A stretch of DNA of 64,000 nt from Photorhabdus cinerea (GCF_011189575.1 NZ_PUJW01000020.1:1-64000), one strand, 5' to 3'; counted from the first letter of the stretch, positions 53,667-63,277 are shown. Program-made: numbers and translations. The notes: a model not told the origin generated them from the sequence alone.

Positions 53667-54143
53667 TTAGGCTTTCTCTAAAATAAAACCGGTGAAGTCA
53701 GCGGTTTCTCCGTCTGGTCGATGGCCAACTTGGTCTTTCAACAAGTAAACGCGTAAAAGTCCTTCTTGATCTGTGCTTAATTCTACTGAGCCAGTTGTAA
53801 AATTGGTGCTGTTTACAGCAAAAGAGTTGGGGCCATCTGTGCGACTCTGTAAACCAAAATAAGCTGATGAGGCCCATTCTGCTGAAACGCGCGCTGTACC
53901 TGTTAGCTTATATTTAGTGTTAGGTTCTAGTCCTTCTATGATTTGATCAATGACGCCAGAACCAGTAACGCTTTGGATTCTGATAAAGTGAATACCATCT
54001 TCAGATAAGATGTTTATTGATTCAGGGGCTGGGATTCTCCAGCCGTTATATCCCTCTTCGAATGAGCCGTTAACCAATTCTTTATAAGAGAGTTTCTTAT
54101 TATCAGAATAATCTTCGTTATTCAGGATTTCTTGTACGTTCAT
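53667..54143 (-). CDS. carbohydrate-binding-module-like protein
   Basis: A 158-residue protein with NGSFEEGYNGWRIPAPESIN, then IIEGLEPNTKYKLTGTARVS and a sheet-rich remainder ending FTGFILEKA. This pattern (NGxFE..GW, then LxPNTxYxLTGxARV) is typical of CBM4/9-like jelly-roll domains. No signal peptide is visible (start MNVQEILNNEDYSDNK), and no catalytic domain is attached. A carbohydrate-binding or secreted effector role is inferred. It is a single gene convergent with DUF1349. Confidence 0.7.
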   Translation of the reverse strand: MNVQEILNNEDYSDNKKLSYKELVNGSFEEGYNGWRIPAPESINILSEDGIHFIRIQSVTGSGVIDQIIEGLEPNTKYKLTGTARVSAEWASSAYFGLQSRTDGPNSFAVNSTNFTTGSVELSTDQEGLLRVYLLKDQVGHRPDGETADFTGFILEKA

Positions 54144-54836
54144 ATATTAGTCCTTTTTAAATGAATAGGAATGAGTTTAATTTCTTTAATCGCTTTGTTT
54201 TTCGGGGGGGCACTTTATCAATAATAGGATAATACTCAATTGTATTTTTTGTTGGTGGAGAGTTGTAATTTGTGTCAATTAATAAAAAATAAATGGATGT
54301 AATTACCAATATATAGTGAGCATACCTATTACCTCATTTAATATCAGATTGTATATTAATAATAAATATCAATTGTCATTGTTTTACTTTAATACTTTAT
54401 TGTTTTTTAATAAAATATTTTAATTGTTTAATTCTTATGGGTTTTTATCTTATTAGTGTAAATATTGTTCTTTTTTATCTCAAATAAAATTAAAAACAGA
54501 ATGAAATATCAGTAATATTATGAAAATAGATTAAACTTTCTCAATGGAGAGTAAATTATCTTTAATTTTATTATATTAATGATTTTTCGATTTCGGTTAT
54601 TTTTTATTTAATTTATTAAAAAATTTACAAGTCATTTGATAAAAAAGCGTTATATACCCAATAGATTTCAAATTGCAGCGCGGCGGCAAGTGAACGCCTC
54701 CCCAGGAGCATAGATAACGATGTGACTGGGGTAAGTGAAAGCAGCCAACAAAGTAGCAACTTGAAAGATGAAGGGTATAACATTAATCAAGTATTATCAG
54801 ATAGGAGTCCTTTCCTTACGATAAATCCCTGTTAAA
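54144..54836. other. AT-rich gap with ERIC
   Basis: Upstream of the carbohydrate-binding-like gene lies about 500 bp of very AT-rich DNA with no supported gene, then the ERIC copy at 54653-54779 just after thiH. Confidence 0.5.
54653..54779 (+). repeat. full-length ERIC element
   Basis: A 127-bp element from TATACCCAATAGATTTCAAA to CAACTTGAAAGATGAAGGGT plus ATA. The central part CCCCAGGAGC...GTGACTGGGGTAAG matches the ERIC consensus dyad. It sits 58 bases from the thiH stop and could act as an RNA structure at the end of the thiamine operon. Confidence 0.92.
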
Positions 54837-55976
54837 TTATCGGCCTAAATAACCATCCCAATCTTTCCAGACAGGTTGTAACCCCGCTTTAATTAATGCG
54901 TCCGCGACCTGAGAAACAGAACGGTTATCATGCGGAATAAATTGCTCCAATTCTTCATGGCTATTATCTGCGTAACCACCGGGTTGGGTTTTTGAACCAG
55001 CACTGACATTGTTGATTGCCAGTGGGATGACGTGATCGCGAAAGAATGGAGATTCACGGGTAGAAATAGAAAGTTCTACGTCTGGCGCAAATAGACGAAA
55101 AGCACAAATCAGTTGTACCAGTTCAGCTTCATTCATTAATGATGCAGGTTCAATACCTCCGGCACAAGGCCGCAAACGGGGAAATGAAATTGAGTAACGG
55201 CTCTGCCAGTATGTGCGTTGCAAAAAGAATAAATGTTCAGCCACCATATAGCAGTCTGTTCGCCAGTGACTGGAGAGACCCATCAATGCCCCTAAACCGA
55301 TTTTGTCGATCTTGGCATGACCAAGGCGATCTGGCGTTTCCAGTCGCCAGTGAAAATCCTGCTTCCTTCCCTTCAGATGATGAAGTCGATAAGTTGGCTC
55401 ATGATAAGTTTCTTGATAAACCATCACACCATCCAGTCCCAGGGCTTTCAGCTCTGAATATTCTTCCTGAGTCAGTGGCTGGACTTCCATCATTATTGAG
55501 CTGAAATGTTCGCGGATAAGTGGCAGGTAACGGCGGAAATAATCCATACCTACCTTGCCTTGATGTTCTCCAGTGACTAATAGCAGATTGTCAAAACCCA
55601 ACGCTTTAATCGCTTGGCATTCCGCAATAATTTCATCTTTATTCAATGTTTTGCGTTTAATGTGGTTACTCATTGAGAACCCGCAATAAGTGCAATCATT
55701 AGCACATAAATTGGAGAGATAAAGTGGTACATAAAAACCAACAGTATTACCAAAGCGTTGACGAGTCAGTTTCTGTGCTCGTTGTGCCAGCGGTTCTATG
55801 TATGGTTTCGCTGCTGGTGAGAGCAGTGCCATCAAATCATCCAAATTTAGTTTGCTGCTGTTCAATGCTCGTTCAACATCCTGAGCAGTTTTGCTGTTAA
55901 TGCGTAGGGTAATGTCATCCCAGTCTAATTGTCGCCAGCGGTGACTAAAGCTACTAATCATAAGATTATTAGCCAT
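54837..55976 (-). CDS. thiH: 2-iminoacetate synthase (tyrosine lyase)
   Basis: ThiH is a radical SAM enzyme that makes dehydroglycine from tyrosine for thiazole synthesis. The 379-residue protein (E. coli 377) has the cluster motif CANDCTYCGFS and the blocks LLLVTGEHQGKVGMDYFRRY, MVYQETYHEPTYRLHH, SFPRLRPCAGG and NVSAGSKTQPGGYAD. Its start codon overlaps the thiG stop by one base. It is the last gene of thiCEFSGH. Confidence 0.96.
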   Translation of the reverse strand: MANNLMISSFSHRWRQLDWDDITLRINSKTAQDVERALNSSKLNLDDLMALLSPAAKPYIEPLAQRAQKLTRQRFGNTVGFYVPLYLSNLCANDCTYCGFSMSNHIKRKTLNKDEIIAECQAIKALGFDNLLLVTGEHQGKVGMDYFRRYLPLIREHFSSIMMEVQPLTQEEYSELKALGLDGVMVYQETYHEPTYRLHHLKGRKQDFHWRLETPDRLGHAKIDKIGLGALMGLSSHWRTDCYMVAEHLFFLQRTYWQSRYSISFPRLRPCAGGIEPASLMNEAELVQLICAFRLFAPDVELSISTRESPFFRDHVIPLAINNVSAGSKTQPGGYADNSHEELEQFIPHDNRSVSQVADALIKAGLQPVWKDWDGYLGR

Positions 55977-56743
55977 TAGAGCACCCCCAGAAAATTAGTC
56001 AGTGGGCTGGATGCAACAGCATGTTGTTTTGGACTTGCCAGGCCAGCTTCATAGGATAGCTCGCCCGCTTCAATTGCCACTTTGAAGGCTTGAGCCATTT
56101 TTACTGGATTACGTGCAACGGCAATAGCGGTGTTAACTAATACAGCATCCGCGCCTAGTTCGATCGCTTCCAGTGCGTGACTTGGTGCGCCGATTCCTGC
56201 ATCAACAATGACGGGTATTTGTGCTTGTTCAATAATGATTCGAAGGAAATCTCGGGTTAGTAGCCCTTGATTAGAGCCAATCGGTGCGCCTAAAGGCATG
56301 ACCGCTGCACAACCCACTTCTTCCAGACGTTTACACAAAACCGGATCAGCACTGCAATATGGCAGAACGATAAATCCGTCTTTGACTAGCATTTCAGCAC
56401 CTTTAAGGGTTTCGACCGGATCAGGCAATAAGTATTTCACATCAGGATGGATTTCAAGTTTTATCCAGTTTGTTGTCAGCGCTTCACGGGCCAGACGGGC
56501 AGCGAATAGGGCCTCTTCGGCAGTTTTTGCCCCGGAAGTATTTGGCAGTAATTTAACGCCGAGTTTCTGTAGTGGGGCCAGAATAGCGTCGTTGCCTCCT
56601 TGTAGATCAATTCGTTTCATCGCCATTGTGACCAGTTGGCTGCCAGAGGCTTTTATAGCCTGAATCATTAAATCTGAATTGGCAAATTTACCTGTGCCGG
56701 TAAACAGACGGGAATTAAACGTAGTATCAGCGATTTTTAACAT
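55976..56743 (-). CDS. thiG: thiazole synthase
   Basis: ThiG forms the thiazole phosphate ring from deoxyxylulose-5-phosphate, ThiS-thiocarboxylate and dehydroglycine. The family start MLKIADTTFNSRLFTGTGKF is at 56743, giving 255 residues (E. coli 256). A longer in-frame start at 56896 would run through thiS and is rejected. The conserved TTNWIKLEIHPDVKYLLPDP and VIVDAGIGAPSHA blocks are present. It begins 1 base after thiS ends. Confidence 0.96.
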   Translation of the reverse strand: MLKIADTTFNSRLFTGTGKFANSDLMIQAIKASGSQLVTMAMKRIDLQGGNDAILAPLQKLGVKLLPNTSGAKTAEEALFAARLAREALTTNWIKLEIHPDVKYLLPDPVETLKGAEMLVKDGFIVLPYCSADPVLCKRLEEVGCAAVMPLGAPIGSNQGLLTRDFLRIIIEQAQIPVIVDAGIGAPSHALEAIELGADAVLVNTAIAVARNPVKMAQAFKVAIEAGELSYEAGLASPKQHAVASSPLTNFLGVL

Positions 56744-56744
56744 A

Positions 56745-56945
56745 TCAACCTCCAGCAATCGCCTGAAATAGAAGGATACTATCCCCATCATTAACCTGAT
56801 ACGTATTCCACTCTGAGCGCGGAATAATGGTTTGATTAATGGCAAGTGCTGTTCCCGGTTGCATTCGTTCAAGGTGTTCCAGCAATTGCTGTACAACCAG
56901 AGGGGAGATAATCTCCATTGGCTGGTCGTTTACCGTAATTTTCAT
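56745..56945 (-). CDS. thiS: sulfur carrier protein ThiS
   Basis: A 66-residue ubiquitin-like sulfur carrier ending in the required Gly-Gly (LLFQAIAGG). ThiF adenylates the C-terminus, which then receives sulfur for the thiazole ring. The ATG at 56945 overlaps the thiF stop (ATGA, 56942-56945). An upstream ATG at 56969 is not conserved. Confidence 0.94.
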   Translation of the reverse strand: MKITVNDQPMEIISPLVVQQLLEHLERMQPGTALAINQTIIPRSEWNTYQVNDGDSILLFQAIAGG

Positions 56946-57691
56946 GCAATATCTCCGCAAATCGGGCACTGCTTAGACTGGCTGAGTTGTAATGTGCTCC
57001 AGCTTTGCTGCTTACCATCAAATAATTGAAGCTTGCCGCTTAATGGGGAGGGAAGCCCGGTTAACATTTTGATGGCTTCCAATGCCTGCAATGTGCCGAT
57101 GACACCGACTACCGGACCTAATACACCCGCAGTCCGGCAATTTCGCTGGGGTTCTTCTTGATCAGGGTAGAGACAGGTATAGCAGCCGTGAGGGTAAGGA
57201 GGCTCAAATACCATCAGTTGGCCACTGAATCCGACTGCACTGCCGCTAATTAATGGTTTTCGCATTGCCACACAAGCGGCATTGATAGCGTGACGGGTTG
57301 TCATGTTGTCACAGCAGTCGAGAACCAGATCGACCTGTTTCACGATTTTTGTCAGGGATTCCACATCCTGACGTTGATTAAACACAGTTGTTTTTACCAG
57401 CGGATTCAGTGCATTGAGTTGATTGGCTGCGAGTTCTGCTTTTGCAGAAGGAATATCTCCGGTACGGTAAAGTATTTGCCGTTGTAAATTGGAGATGTGC
57501 AATTGGTCATCATCAGCGAGATAAATTGTTCCCACACCCGCCGCAGCCAGATAGAGGGACGCAGGAGCACCTAGCCCCCCCAGACCAACAATCAGTACAC
57601 TACTAGATTTCAGTTTTTCCTGCCCTTCAGGGCCAATATCTTCCAACAGTAGTTGTCGGCTGTAACGCATAAATTCTTGATCATTCAGCAT
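56942..57691 (-). CDS. thiF: ThiS adenylyltransferase
   Basis: ThiF adenylates the ThiS C-terminus. The 249-residue E1-like protein (E. coli 251) has VLIVGLGGLGAPASLYLAAA (nucleotide-binding), DLVLDCCDNMTTRHAINAAC, and the zinc-binding pairs CYTCL and CPICGD. It is part of thiCEFSGH, 22 bases after thiE. Confidence 0.96.
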   Translation of the reverse strand: MLNDQEFMRYSRQLLLEDIGPEGQEKLKSSSVLIVGLGGLGAPASLYLAAAGVGTIYLADDDQLHISNLQRQILYRTGDIPSAKAELAANQLNALNPLVKTTVFNQRQDVESLTKIVKQVDLVLDCCDNMTTRHAINAACVAMRKPLISGSAVGFSGQLMVFEPPYPHGCYTCLYPDQEEPQRNCRTAGVLGPVVGVIGTLQALEAIKMLTGLPSPLSGKLQLFDGKQQSWSTLQLSQSKQCPICGDIA

Positions 57692-57713
57692 AAGAACCTC
57701 TCAATACCTTCGA

Positions 57714-58352
57714 CTAAATGCCTTCAACCAGATGGAGCAGTTGTGATGTTGCCTGATGCCAATCTTTTGCTTTAGTAATCGCACTGACTAGCGCCACACC
57801 GCCAACTCCCGTTGCAATGACATCTGGTATGCGTTCCAGGGAGATGCCTCCGATGGCGACAGTAGGATAATCCGGTGTGTTTTCTACCTGTTGTTTCAGC
57901 GTATTCAATCCCTGTGGAGAGGATGGCATCTCTTTGGTTGTGGTTGGGAAAATATGGCCAAGAGCAATATAAGACGGACGCAGAGATTTTGCCCGCGCCA
58001 GTTCTTGTTCATCGTGGGTAGAGATGCCTAACCGTAATCCGGCTGCTTGGATTGCATTTAAATCGGCAATAACCAAATCTTCTTGTCCCAGATGAACCCC
58101 ATAAGCACCATGTTTTATTGCTAGTCGCCAGTAGTCGTTAATAAACAAGCGAGCGTTATATTGGCGACCGAGCATAATGGCTTGCTGAATATCTTCTTCC
58201 ACCTGATCTTCTGGCAGATCTTTAATTCTCAACTGAATTGTGGTGACTCCTACCTTTAACAGGCGAGAAATCCACTCCAGCGAACCTACCACTGGGTACA
58301 GCCCCAATCTGTATTTAGTCGGAGCAAATGGCGCGTTAGACAGATTGTTCAT
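57714..58352 (-). CDS. thiE: thiamine-phosphate synthase
   Basis: ThiE joins the pyrimidine and thiazole halves into thiamine phosphate. The 212-residue protein has RLGLYPVVGSLEWI, TTIQLRIKDLPE, LFINDYWRLAIKHGAYGVHL GQ-type phosphate blocks, and VAIGGISLERIPDVIATGVG. GAGGAT is correctly spaced for the ATG at 58352; a longer in-frame start at 58433 runs back into thiC. It overlaps the thiC end by 17 bases. Confidence 0.95.
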   Translation of the reverse strand: MNNLSNAPFAPTKYRLGLYPVVGSLEWISRLLKVGVTTIQLRIKDLPEDQVEEDIQQAIMLGRQYNARLFINDYWRLAIKHGAYGVHLGQEDLVIADLNAIQAAGLRLGISTHDEQELARAKSLRPSYIALGHIFPTTTKEMPSSPQGLNTLKQQVENTPDYPTVAIGGISLERIPDVIATGVGGVALVSAITKAKDWHQATSQLLHLVEGI

Positions 58353-60273
58353 GGGATACATCCTCTGCGTTGTGATACAACTCGCCGCCACGGGCGCGGA
58401 ATTCTTCAGACATCTGTTCCATACCGGCGGCATAATCGCGTACTTCTTGAGAGATCTTCATAGAGCAGAATTTTGGCCCGCACATGGAACAAAAATGCGC
58501 AATTTTGCCAGAGGCTTGTGGCAGAGTTTCATCGTGATAGGCCCTTGCGGTATCTGGATCGAGAGCCAGATTAAACTGATCTTCCCAACGGAACTCAAAA
58601 CGCGCTTTGGACATGGCATTGTCGCGGATTTGTGCACCCGGATGACCTTTGGCGAGATCGGCGGCATGGGCAGCAATCTTATAGGTAATTAGCCCTTGCT
58701 TGACATCATCTTTGTTTGGCAGGCCGAGATGTTCTTTCGGTGTCACATAACAGAGCATGGCACAGCCAAACCAGCCAATCATGGCGGCACCGATACCTGA
58801 AGTGAAATGGTCATAACCCGGTGCAATATCTGTTGTCAGTGGACCAAGGGTATAGAAAGGGGCTTCGTGACAATGCTCCAATTCTTCCGTCATATTGCGG
58901 TGGATCATCTGCATAGGAATATGTCCGGGGCCTTCGATCATCACCTGAACATCATATTCCCAGGCAATTTTGGTTAGTTCACCTAATGTATATAACTCTG
59001 CAAACTGGGCTTCATCATTGGCATCTTGAATAGATCCCGGTCGTAGGCCATCTCCCAATGATAGAGAAACATCATAGGCAGCGCAGATTTCACATATTTC
59101 GCGGAAATGTTGGTAGAGGAAGTTTTCTTGATGATGAGATAGACACCATTTCGCCATAATGGAGCCACCGCGGGAAACGATCCCTGTGAGGCGTTTGGCT
59201 GTCATCGGTACATAGCGTAGTAATACACCCGCATGAATGGTGAAGTAATCTACCCCTTGTTCCGCTTGTTCCAGCAAGGTATCACGAAACATTTCCCAGG
59301 TGAGATTTTCTGCTACGCCATTGACTTTCTCCAGTGCCTGATAAATAGGGACAGTACCGATGGGAACCGGGCTATTACGTAAGATCCACTCGCGGGTTTC
59401 GTGGATATAACGACCAGTGGAGAGATCCATGACTGTATCCGCCCCCCAACGAGTGGACCAGATTAACTTTTCTACTTCTTCTTCAATGGATGACGTTATT
59501 GAAGAGTTACCGATATTAGCGTTAACCTTCACCAGAAAATTGCGACCAATAATCATCGGCTCTGATTCAGGATGATTAATATTGGCAGGAATGATTGCCC
59601 GGCCAGCGGCGACTTCCTGGCGGACAAATTCCGGTGTGATGTTTTCCGGCAATTGAGCACCGAAACTTTGTCCGGCATGCTGTTGGCGTAATACATCACC
59701 ACGAATACGTTCGCGCCCCATATTTTCCCGTAGTGCGATAAATTCCATTTCCGGTGTGATGATGCCTTTACGGGCATAGTGTAGCTGAGTAACGCGTTTG
59801 CCTTGATGGGCTTTCAACGGGTGAGGACGATGATGGAAACGTAAATGGTCGAGACCGACATCTGCCAGACGTTGTTGGGTAAAATCGGAACTGAGGGTCG
59901 TCACGGGTTCAGTATCCTGGCGTTCGTCGATCCATTGTTGACGCAGTTTAGTTAATCCAACATGTACATCTAACCTGGAATCAGGATCGCCATAAGCGCC
60001 GGAAGTATCATAAATAGGGATAGCTTCGTTTTCCTCGTACTGAGGTTCTTCTTTGGTTCCACCAATTAACGTGGGAGATAATTGAATTTCACGCATTGGA
60101 ACCAGAATATCTTCGCGTGAACCTTGAAGATAAATCCGTCGTGAATTAGGGAACGCGACTCCCTGAATAGAATTAATAAATTCCTGAGCGGCATCGCGTT
60201 GCGCTTTACGTGGGCGTGCCGGATTGGGTTTTGGTAAGATATCGGTTGTAGGGATAACAGTATTATGAGACAT
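58336..60273 (-). CDS. thiC: phosphomethylpyrimidine synthase
   Basis: ThiC, a radical SAM enzyme, rearranges aminoimidazole ribotide into HMP phosphate. The 645-residue protein (E. coli 631) has RGGSIMAKWCLSHHQENFLY, IEGPGHIPMQMI, and the C-terminal iron-sulfur motif CSMCGPKFCSM. It is the first gene of the operon, and the upstream leader carries a TPP riboswitch that should shut expression off when TPP is plentiful. Confidence 0.97.
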   Translation of the reverse strand: MSHNTVIPTTDILPKPNPARPRKAQRDAAQEFINSIQGVAFPNSRRIYLQGSREDILVPMREIQLSPTLIGGTKEEPQYEENEAIPIYDTSGAYGDPDSRLDVHVGLTKLRQQWIDERQDTEPVTTLSSDFTQQRLADVGLDHLRFHHRPHPLKAHQGKRVTQLHYARKGIITPEMEFIALRENMGRERIRGDVLRQQHAGQSFGAQLPENITPEFVRQEVAAGRAIIPANINHPESEPMIIGRNFLVKVNANIGNSSITSSIEEEVEKLIWSTRWGADTVMDLSTGRYIHETREWILRNSPVPIGTVPIYQALEKVNGVAENLTWEMFRDTLLEQAEQGVDYFTIHAGVLLRYVPMTAKRLTGIVSRGGSIMAKWCLSHHQENFLYQHFREICEICAAYDVSLSLGDGLRPGSIQDANDEAQFAELYTLGELTKIAWEYDVQVMIEGPGHIPMQMIHRNMTEELEHCHEAPFYTLGPLTTDIAPGYDHFTSGIGAAMIGWFGCAMLCYVTPKEHLGLPNKDDVKQGLITYKIAAHAADLAKGHPGAQIRDNAMSKARFEFRWEDQFNLALDPDTARAYHDETLPQASGKIAHFCSMCGPKFCSMKISQEVRDYAAGMEQMSEEFRARGGELYHNAEDVSHEQSV

Positions 60274-60390
60274 AGCAAATTCCTAACCGTGTTATTGGGA
60301 AAATTGCTTGTCTGGAGCTCGCAGGGAGTAATAATTGATGGCTGAATGGACACTTGGTAAGAAAACCGGGTGAGCCGACAGCGATTGATT

Positions 60391-60502
60391 ACTCTTGTTC
60401 CCTTCGCGGGTCTTAACCCGATCAGGTTCCGCGGATCCCGAATTAACGGTCTCAGCCTGTGTATGCTGCGATAAAACAGCTTACGCTAGGCACTCCGACA
60501 AG
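60391..60502 (-). promoter_or_regulatory. TPP riboswitch (THI element) before thiC
   Basis: Read on the minus strand, the closing stem CTTGT/ACAAG (60498-60502 with 60394-60398) encloses GGAGTGCC, GGCTGAGACC, CGCGGAACCTGATCGGGTTA and GCGAAGGGAACAAG, the conserved elements of the TPP riboswitch. The thiC start lies 117 bases downstream of it. Confidence 0.96.
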
Positions 60503-60562
60503 AAAGTAAGCAATAGTATAGAAGGGATTATGAAAACTACAACCCTTGCTGAATGAAAGTAT

Positions 60563-61225
60563 TTACAGTGACCAAGTTAATTGTTTCCAGCCATATTGTT
60601 GTGCTTGAACTTGCAAATGAGCATCGGCATTGACTGTAATTACCTCATCAGCAAACTGGCACATTGGTAGATCATTAATTGAATCGCTGTAAAAACGGAT
60701 AATTTCAGGATAACTATTTTGCTGTTCCAGCCACTGTTTTATCCGTTCTACTTTACCTTCGCGAAAAGTCGCAATACCGTCTATTTGGCCGGTATAACAG
60801 CCATTTTCCGTCACCATATCAATGCCTAATGCAGTGTGAATCCCTAATTCGGCAGCAATCTTCTTCACAATAAAAGAGACAGTAGCTGAGATAATAATGA
60901 TTGGAATTTGTTGCTGTTGATACTCTGCAATTAGGGCTTTGGCTTGTGGATAAAATAGCGGTCTAATTTTTTCGTTAACAAATTCAGTCAGCCAAAGATC
61001 AACGTGTTCTTGTGGAACTTGATGCAGTGTTTGCAGGCTAAATGCCAGATAACTACTCATATCCAGTGAACCTGCGCTGTAATCAGCCATCATTTTTTTA
61101 TCTGCTTCGATAAAACTTGGATCAGTAATGATACCTTTTTCCCACAGAAACTCTGTCCATATGGCGCTGGAATCACCGGAGATTAAGGTGTCATCCAGAT
61201 CAAATACTGCAAGCAGTTGTGACAT
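60563..61225 (-). CDS. HAD-IB family phosphatase (SerB-like)
   Basis: A 220-residue HAD subfamily IB protein. Motif I is LAVFDLDDTLISGDSSAIW, motif II PIIIISATVSFIVKKIA, motif III lysine EGKVERIKQWL, and motif IV FYSDSINDLPM, as in SerB and related small phosphatases. It occupies the place between thiC and nudC where E. coli has rsd. The substrate is unknown. Confidence 0.9.
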   Translation of the reverse strand: MSQLLAVFDLDDTLISGDSSAIWTEFLWEKGIITDPSFIEADKKMMADYSAGSLDMSSYLAFSLQTLHQVPQEHVDLWLTEFVNEKIRPLFYPQAKALIAEYQQQQIPIIIISATVSFIVKKIAAELGIHTALGIDMVTENGCYTGQIDGIATFREGKVERIKQWLEQQNSYPEIIRFYSDSINDLPMCQFADEVITVNADAHLQVQAQQYGWKQLTWSL

Positions 61226-61323
61226 GGTATCGTGTTCCTCGTGATAAATAGTAACAAGAGCACGCTTTTTTGACTAAAAAGCGTATGATTTATACAGATA
61301 TTTGTAATAAATAAGATGTCATA

Positions 61324-62097
61324 ATGATGATACAACAACAAGTAACAGGTATAGAACGAGGCTGGTGGATTATCAGCGATGAGAATCGTATTTGGCTCCC
61401 TAAAGGTGAATTACCTTTTGGAATAGCTGCTCAATGGTCATTGCAAGGAAAAATAGCATTGCCTATCGGTGAGTGGCAGGGCGAGAAAGTTTGGTTTATT
61501 CGCCAGAAAATGGATTCAAATATGGTTTCCTTACGGCACATTGTTTCAGGCGATCGCGGCTTGTTTCAATTAGCAGGTCGAAGCGTTCAATTGGCGGAAT
61601 TTTATCGCTCTCATCAATATTGTGGTTATTGTGGCCATGAAATGAACCACAGTGTCAGTGAATGGGCTTGTCTGTGTAACCATTGTCATGAACGTTATTA
61701 TCCGCAGATTGCACCTTGTATTATTGTCGGTATTCGTCGTGATGATCAGATCTTATTGGCTCAACATCAGCGCCACCGTAGTGGCATACATACAGTGCTT
61801 GCTGGGTTTGTTGAAGTAGGTGAAACACTGGAAGAAGCTGTGGCCCGCGAAGTCATGGAAGAGAGTAATATTAAAATCCGCAACTTACGTTATGTCGCTT
61901 CTCAACCGTGGCCTTTCCCTCATTCATTGATGATGGCATTTCTGGCTGATTATGACAGCGGAGAGATCCGCCATGATCCGAAAGAGCTGATTAGTGCAGA
62001 TTGGTATCACTATGACCAACTGCCATTGATTCCACCACACAATACTATTGCCCGTCGGTTGATTGAAGATACGATTGTTCTGTGCCGAGATGCGTAA
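61324..62097 (+). CDS. nudC: NAD+ diphosphatase / NAD-decapping hydrolase
   Basis: NudC hydrolyses NADH and removes NAD caps from RNA. The 257-residue length equals E. coli NudC. The zinc ribbon reads CGYCGHEMNHSV and CLCNHCHERYYPQIAPCIIV. The Nudix box is GFVEVGETLEEAVAREVMEE. The SQPWPFPHSLM motif that binds NAD follows. It is upstream of hemE in E. coli order. Confidence 0.96.
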   Translation: MMIQQQVTGIERGWWIISDENRIWLPKGELPFGIAAQWSLQGKIALPIGEWQGEKVWFIRQKMDSNMVSLRHIVSGDRGLFQLAGRSVQLAEFYRSHQYCGYCGHEMNHSVSEWACLCNHCHERYYPQIAPCIIVGIRRDDQILLAQHQRHRSGIHTVLAGFVEVGETLEEAVAREVMEESNIKIRNLRYVASQPWPFPHSLMMAFLADYDSGEIRHDPKELISADWYHYDQLPLIPPHNTIARRLIEDTIVLCRDA

Positions 62098-62206
62098 TGC
62101 ATGGTTTGGCGCAATTCAACGGGAGAGATTTATCTGTCATGTTACAATGATGTCCTAATCATTACAGTCAGATAATATTGCGGCCAATAAATAAATGGAG
62201 CCTGTC

Positions 62207-63271
62207 ATGAATGAGTTGAAAAACGACCGCTATTTGCGAGCCTTACTACGCCAACCCGTTGATGTTACACCTGTATGGATGATGCGTCAGGCTGGCCGCT
62301 ATTTACCAGAATATAAAGCCATCCGTACCGAAGCGGGTGATTTTATCTCTCTATGTAAAAATACTGAACTTGCCTGCGAAGTCACTTTGCAACCTTTGCG
62401 ACGTTATCCATTGGATGCAGCAATTCTCTTCTCCGATATTCTCACTATTCCTGATGCAATGGGCTTGGGGCTCTACTTCGAAGCAGGTGAAGGCCCGCGT
62501 TTTAAATCTCCTGTTTTAAGCCGTGCTGATGTGGAAAAACTACCGGTTCCCGATCCTGAAATGGAGCTGAGCTATGTGATGGATGCAGTGCGTGCAATCC
62601 GTAAGGCACTGGCGGGTCAGGTTCCTTTGATTGGATTCTCCGGTAGCCCATGGACGCTGGCGACTTATATGGTAGAAGGTGGCAGTAGTAAGGCATTTAC
62701 TAAAATCAAAAAAATGATGTACGCCGAACCTACCGTAATGCATTTGTTGCTAAATAAACTGGCAGATAGTGTCATCCTTTACCTTAATGCTCAAATTAAA
62801 GCAGGCGCTCAGTCTGTGATGATTTTCGATACCTGGGGGGGCGTGCTGACTGGCCGGGATTATCGTGAATTTTCCCTGCGTTATATGCACAAAATTGTTG
62901 ATGGTCTGATCCGTGAAAATGAAGGTCGTCGGGTACCAGTGACACTGTTTACCAAAGGTGGTGGGCAATGGCTGGAAGCAATGGCTGAAACCGGCTGTGA
63001 TGCTCTTGGTCTGGACTGGACGACCGATATTGCCGATGCTCGCCGTCGTGTGGGGAATAAAGTCGCTTTGCAGGGTAATATGGACCCATCCATGTTATAT
63101 GCTTCTCCAGAACGGATTGAACAGGAAGTTTCAACAATTTTGCAAAGTTTTGGTGTGGGTTCTGGTCATGTATTTAACCTTGGTCATGGTATCCATCAGG
63201 ATGTAGCGCCGGAACATGCTGGTGTATTTGTTGAGGCGGTACATAAACTTTCAGCTAAATATCATCAGTAA
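62207..63271 (+). CDS. hemE: uroporphyrinogen decarboxylase
   Basis: HemE removes four carboxyl groups from uroporphyrinogen III to give coproporphyrinogen III in haem synthesis. From the ATG at 62207 (GGAG six bases before) the protein is 354 residues, the E. coli length, starting MNELKNDRYLRALLRQPVDV. Marks are PVWMMRQAGRYLPEY, ILFSDILTIPDAMG with the catalytic Asp, and GFSGSPWTLATYMVEGG. An in-frame ATG at 62195 is not needed. Confidence 0.97.
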   Translation: MNELKNDRYLRALLRQPVDVTPVWMMRQAGRYLPEYKAIRTEAGDFISLCKNTELACEVTLQPLRRYPLDAAILFSDILTIPDAMGLGLYFEAGEGPRFKSPVLSRADVEKLPVPDPEMELSYVMDAVRAIRKALAGQVPLIGFSGSPWTLATYMVEGGSSKAFTKIKKMMYAEPTVMHLLLNKLADSVILYLNAQIKAGAQSVMIFDTWGGVLTGRDYREFSLRYMHKIVDGLIRENEGRRVPVTLFTKGGGQWLEAMAETGCDALGLDWTTDIADARRRVGNKVALQGNMDPSMLYASPERIEQEVSTILQSFGVGSGHVFNLGHGIHQDVAPEHAGVFVEAVHKLSAKYHQ

Positions 63272-63277
63272 AAACAT

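Noticed and set aside
55976..56896. ThiG with a 51-residue N-terminal extension
   Set aside because: The extension overlaps thiS in another frame. The conserved ThiG start is at 56743.
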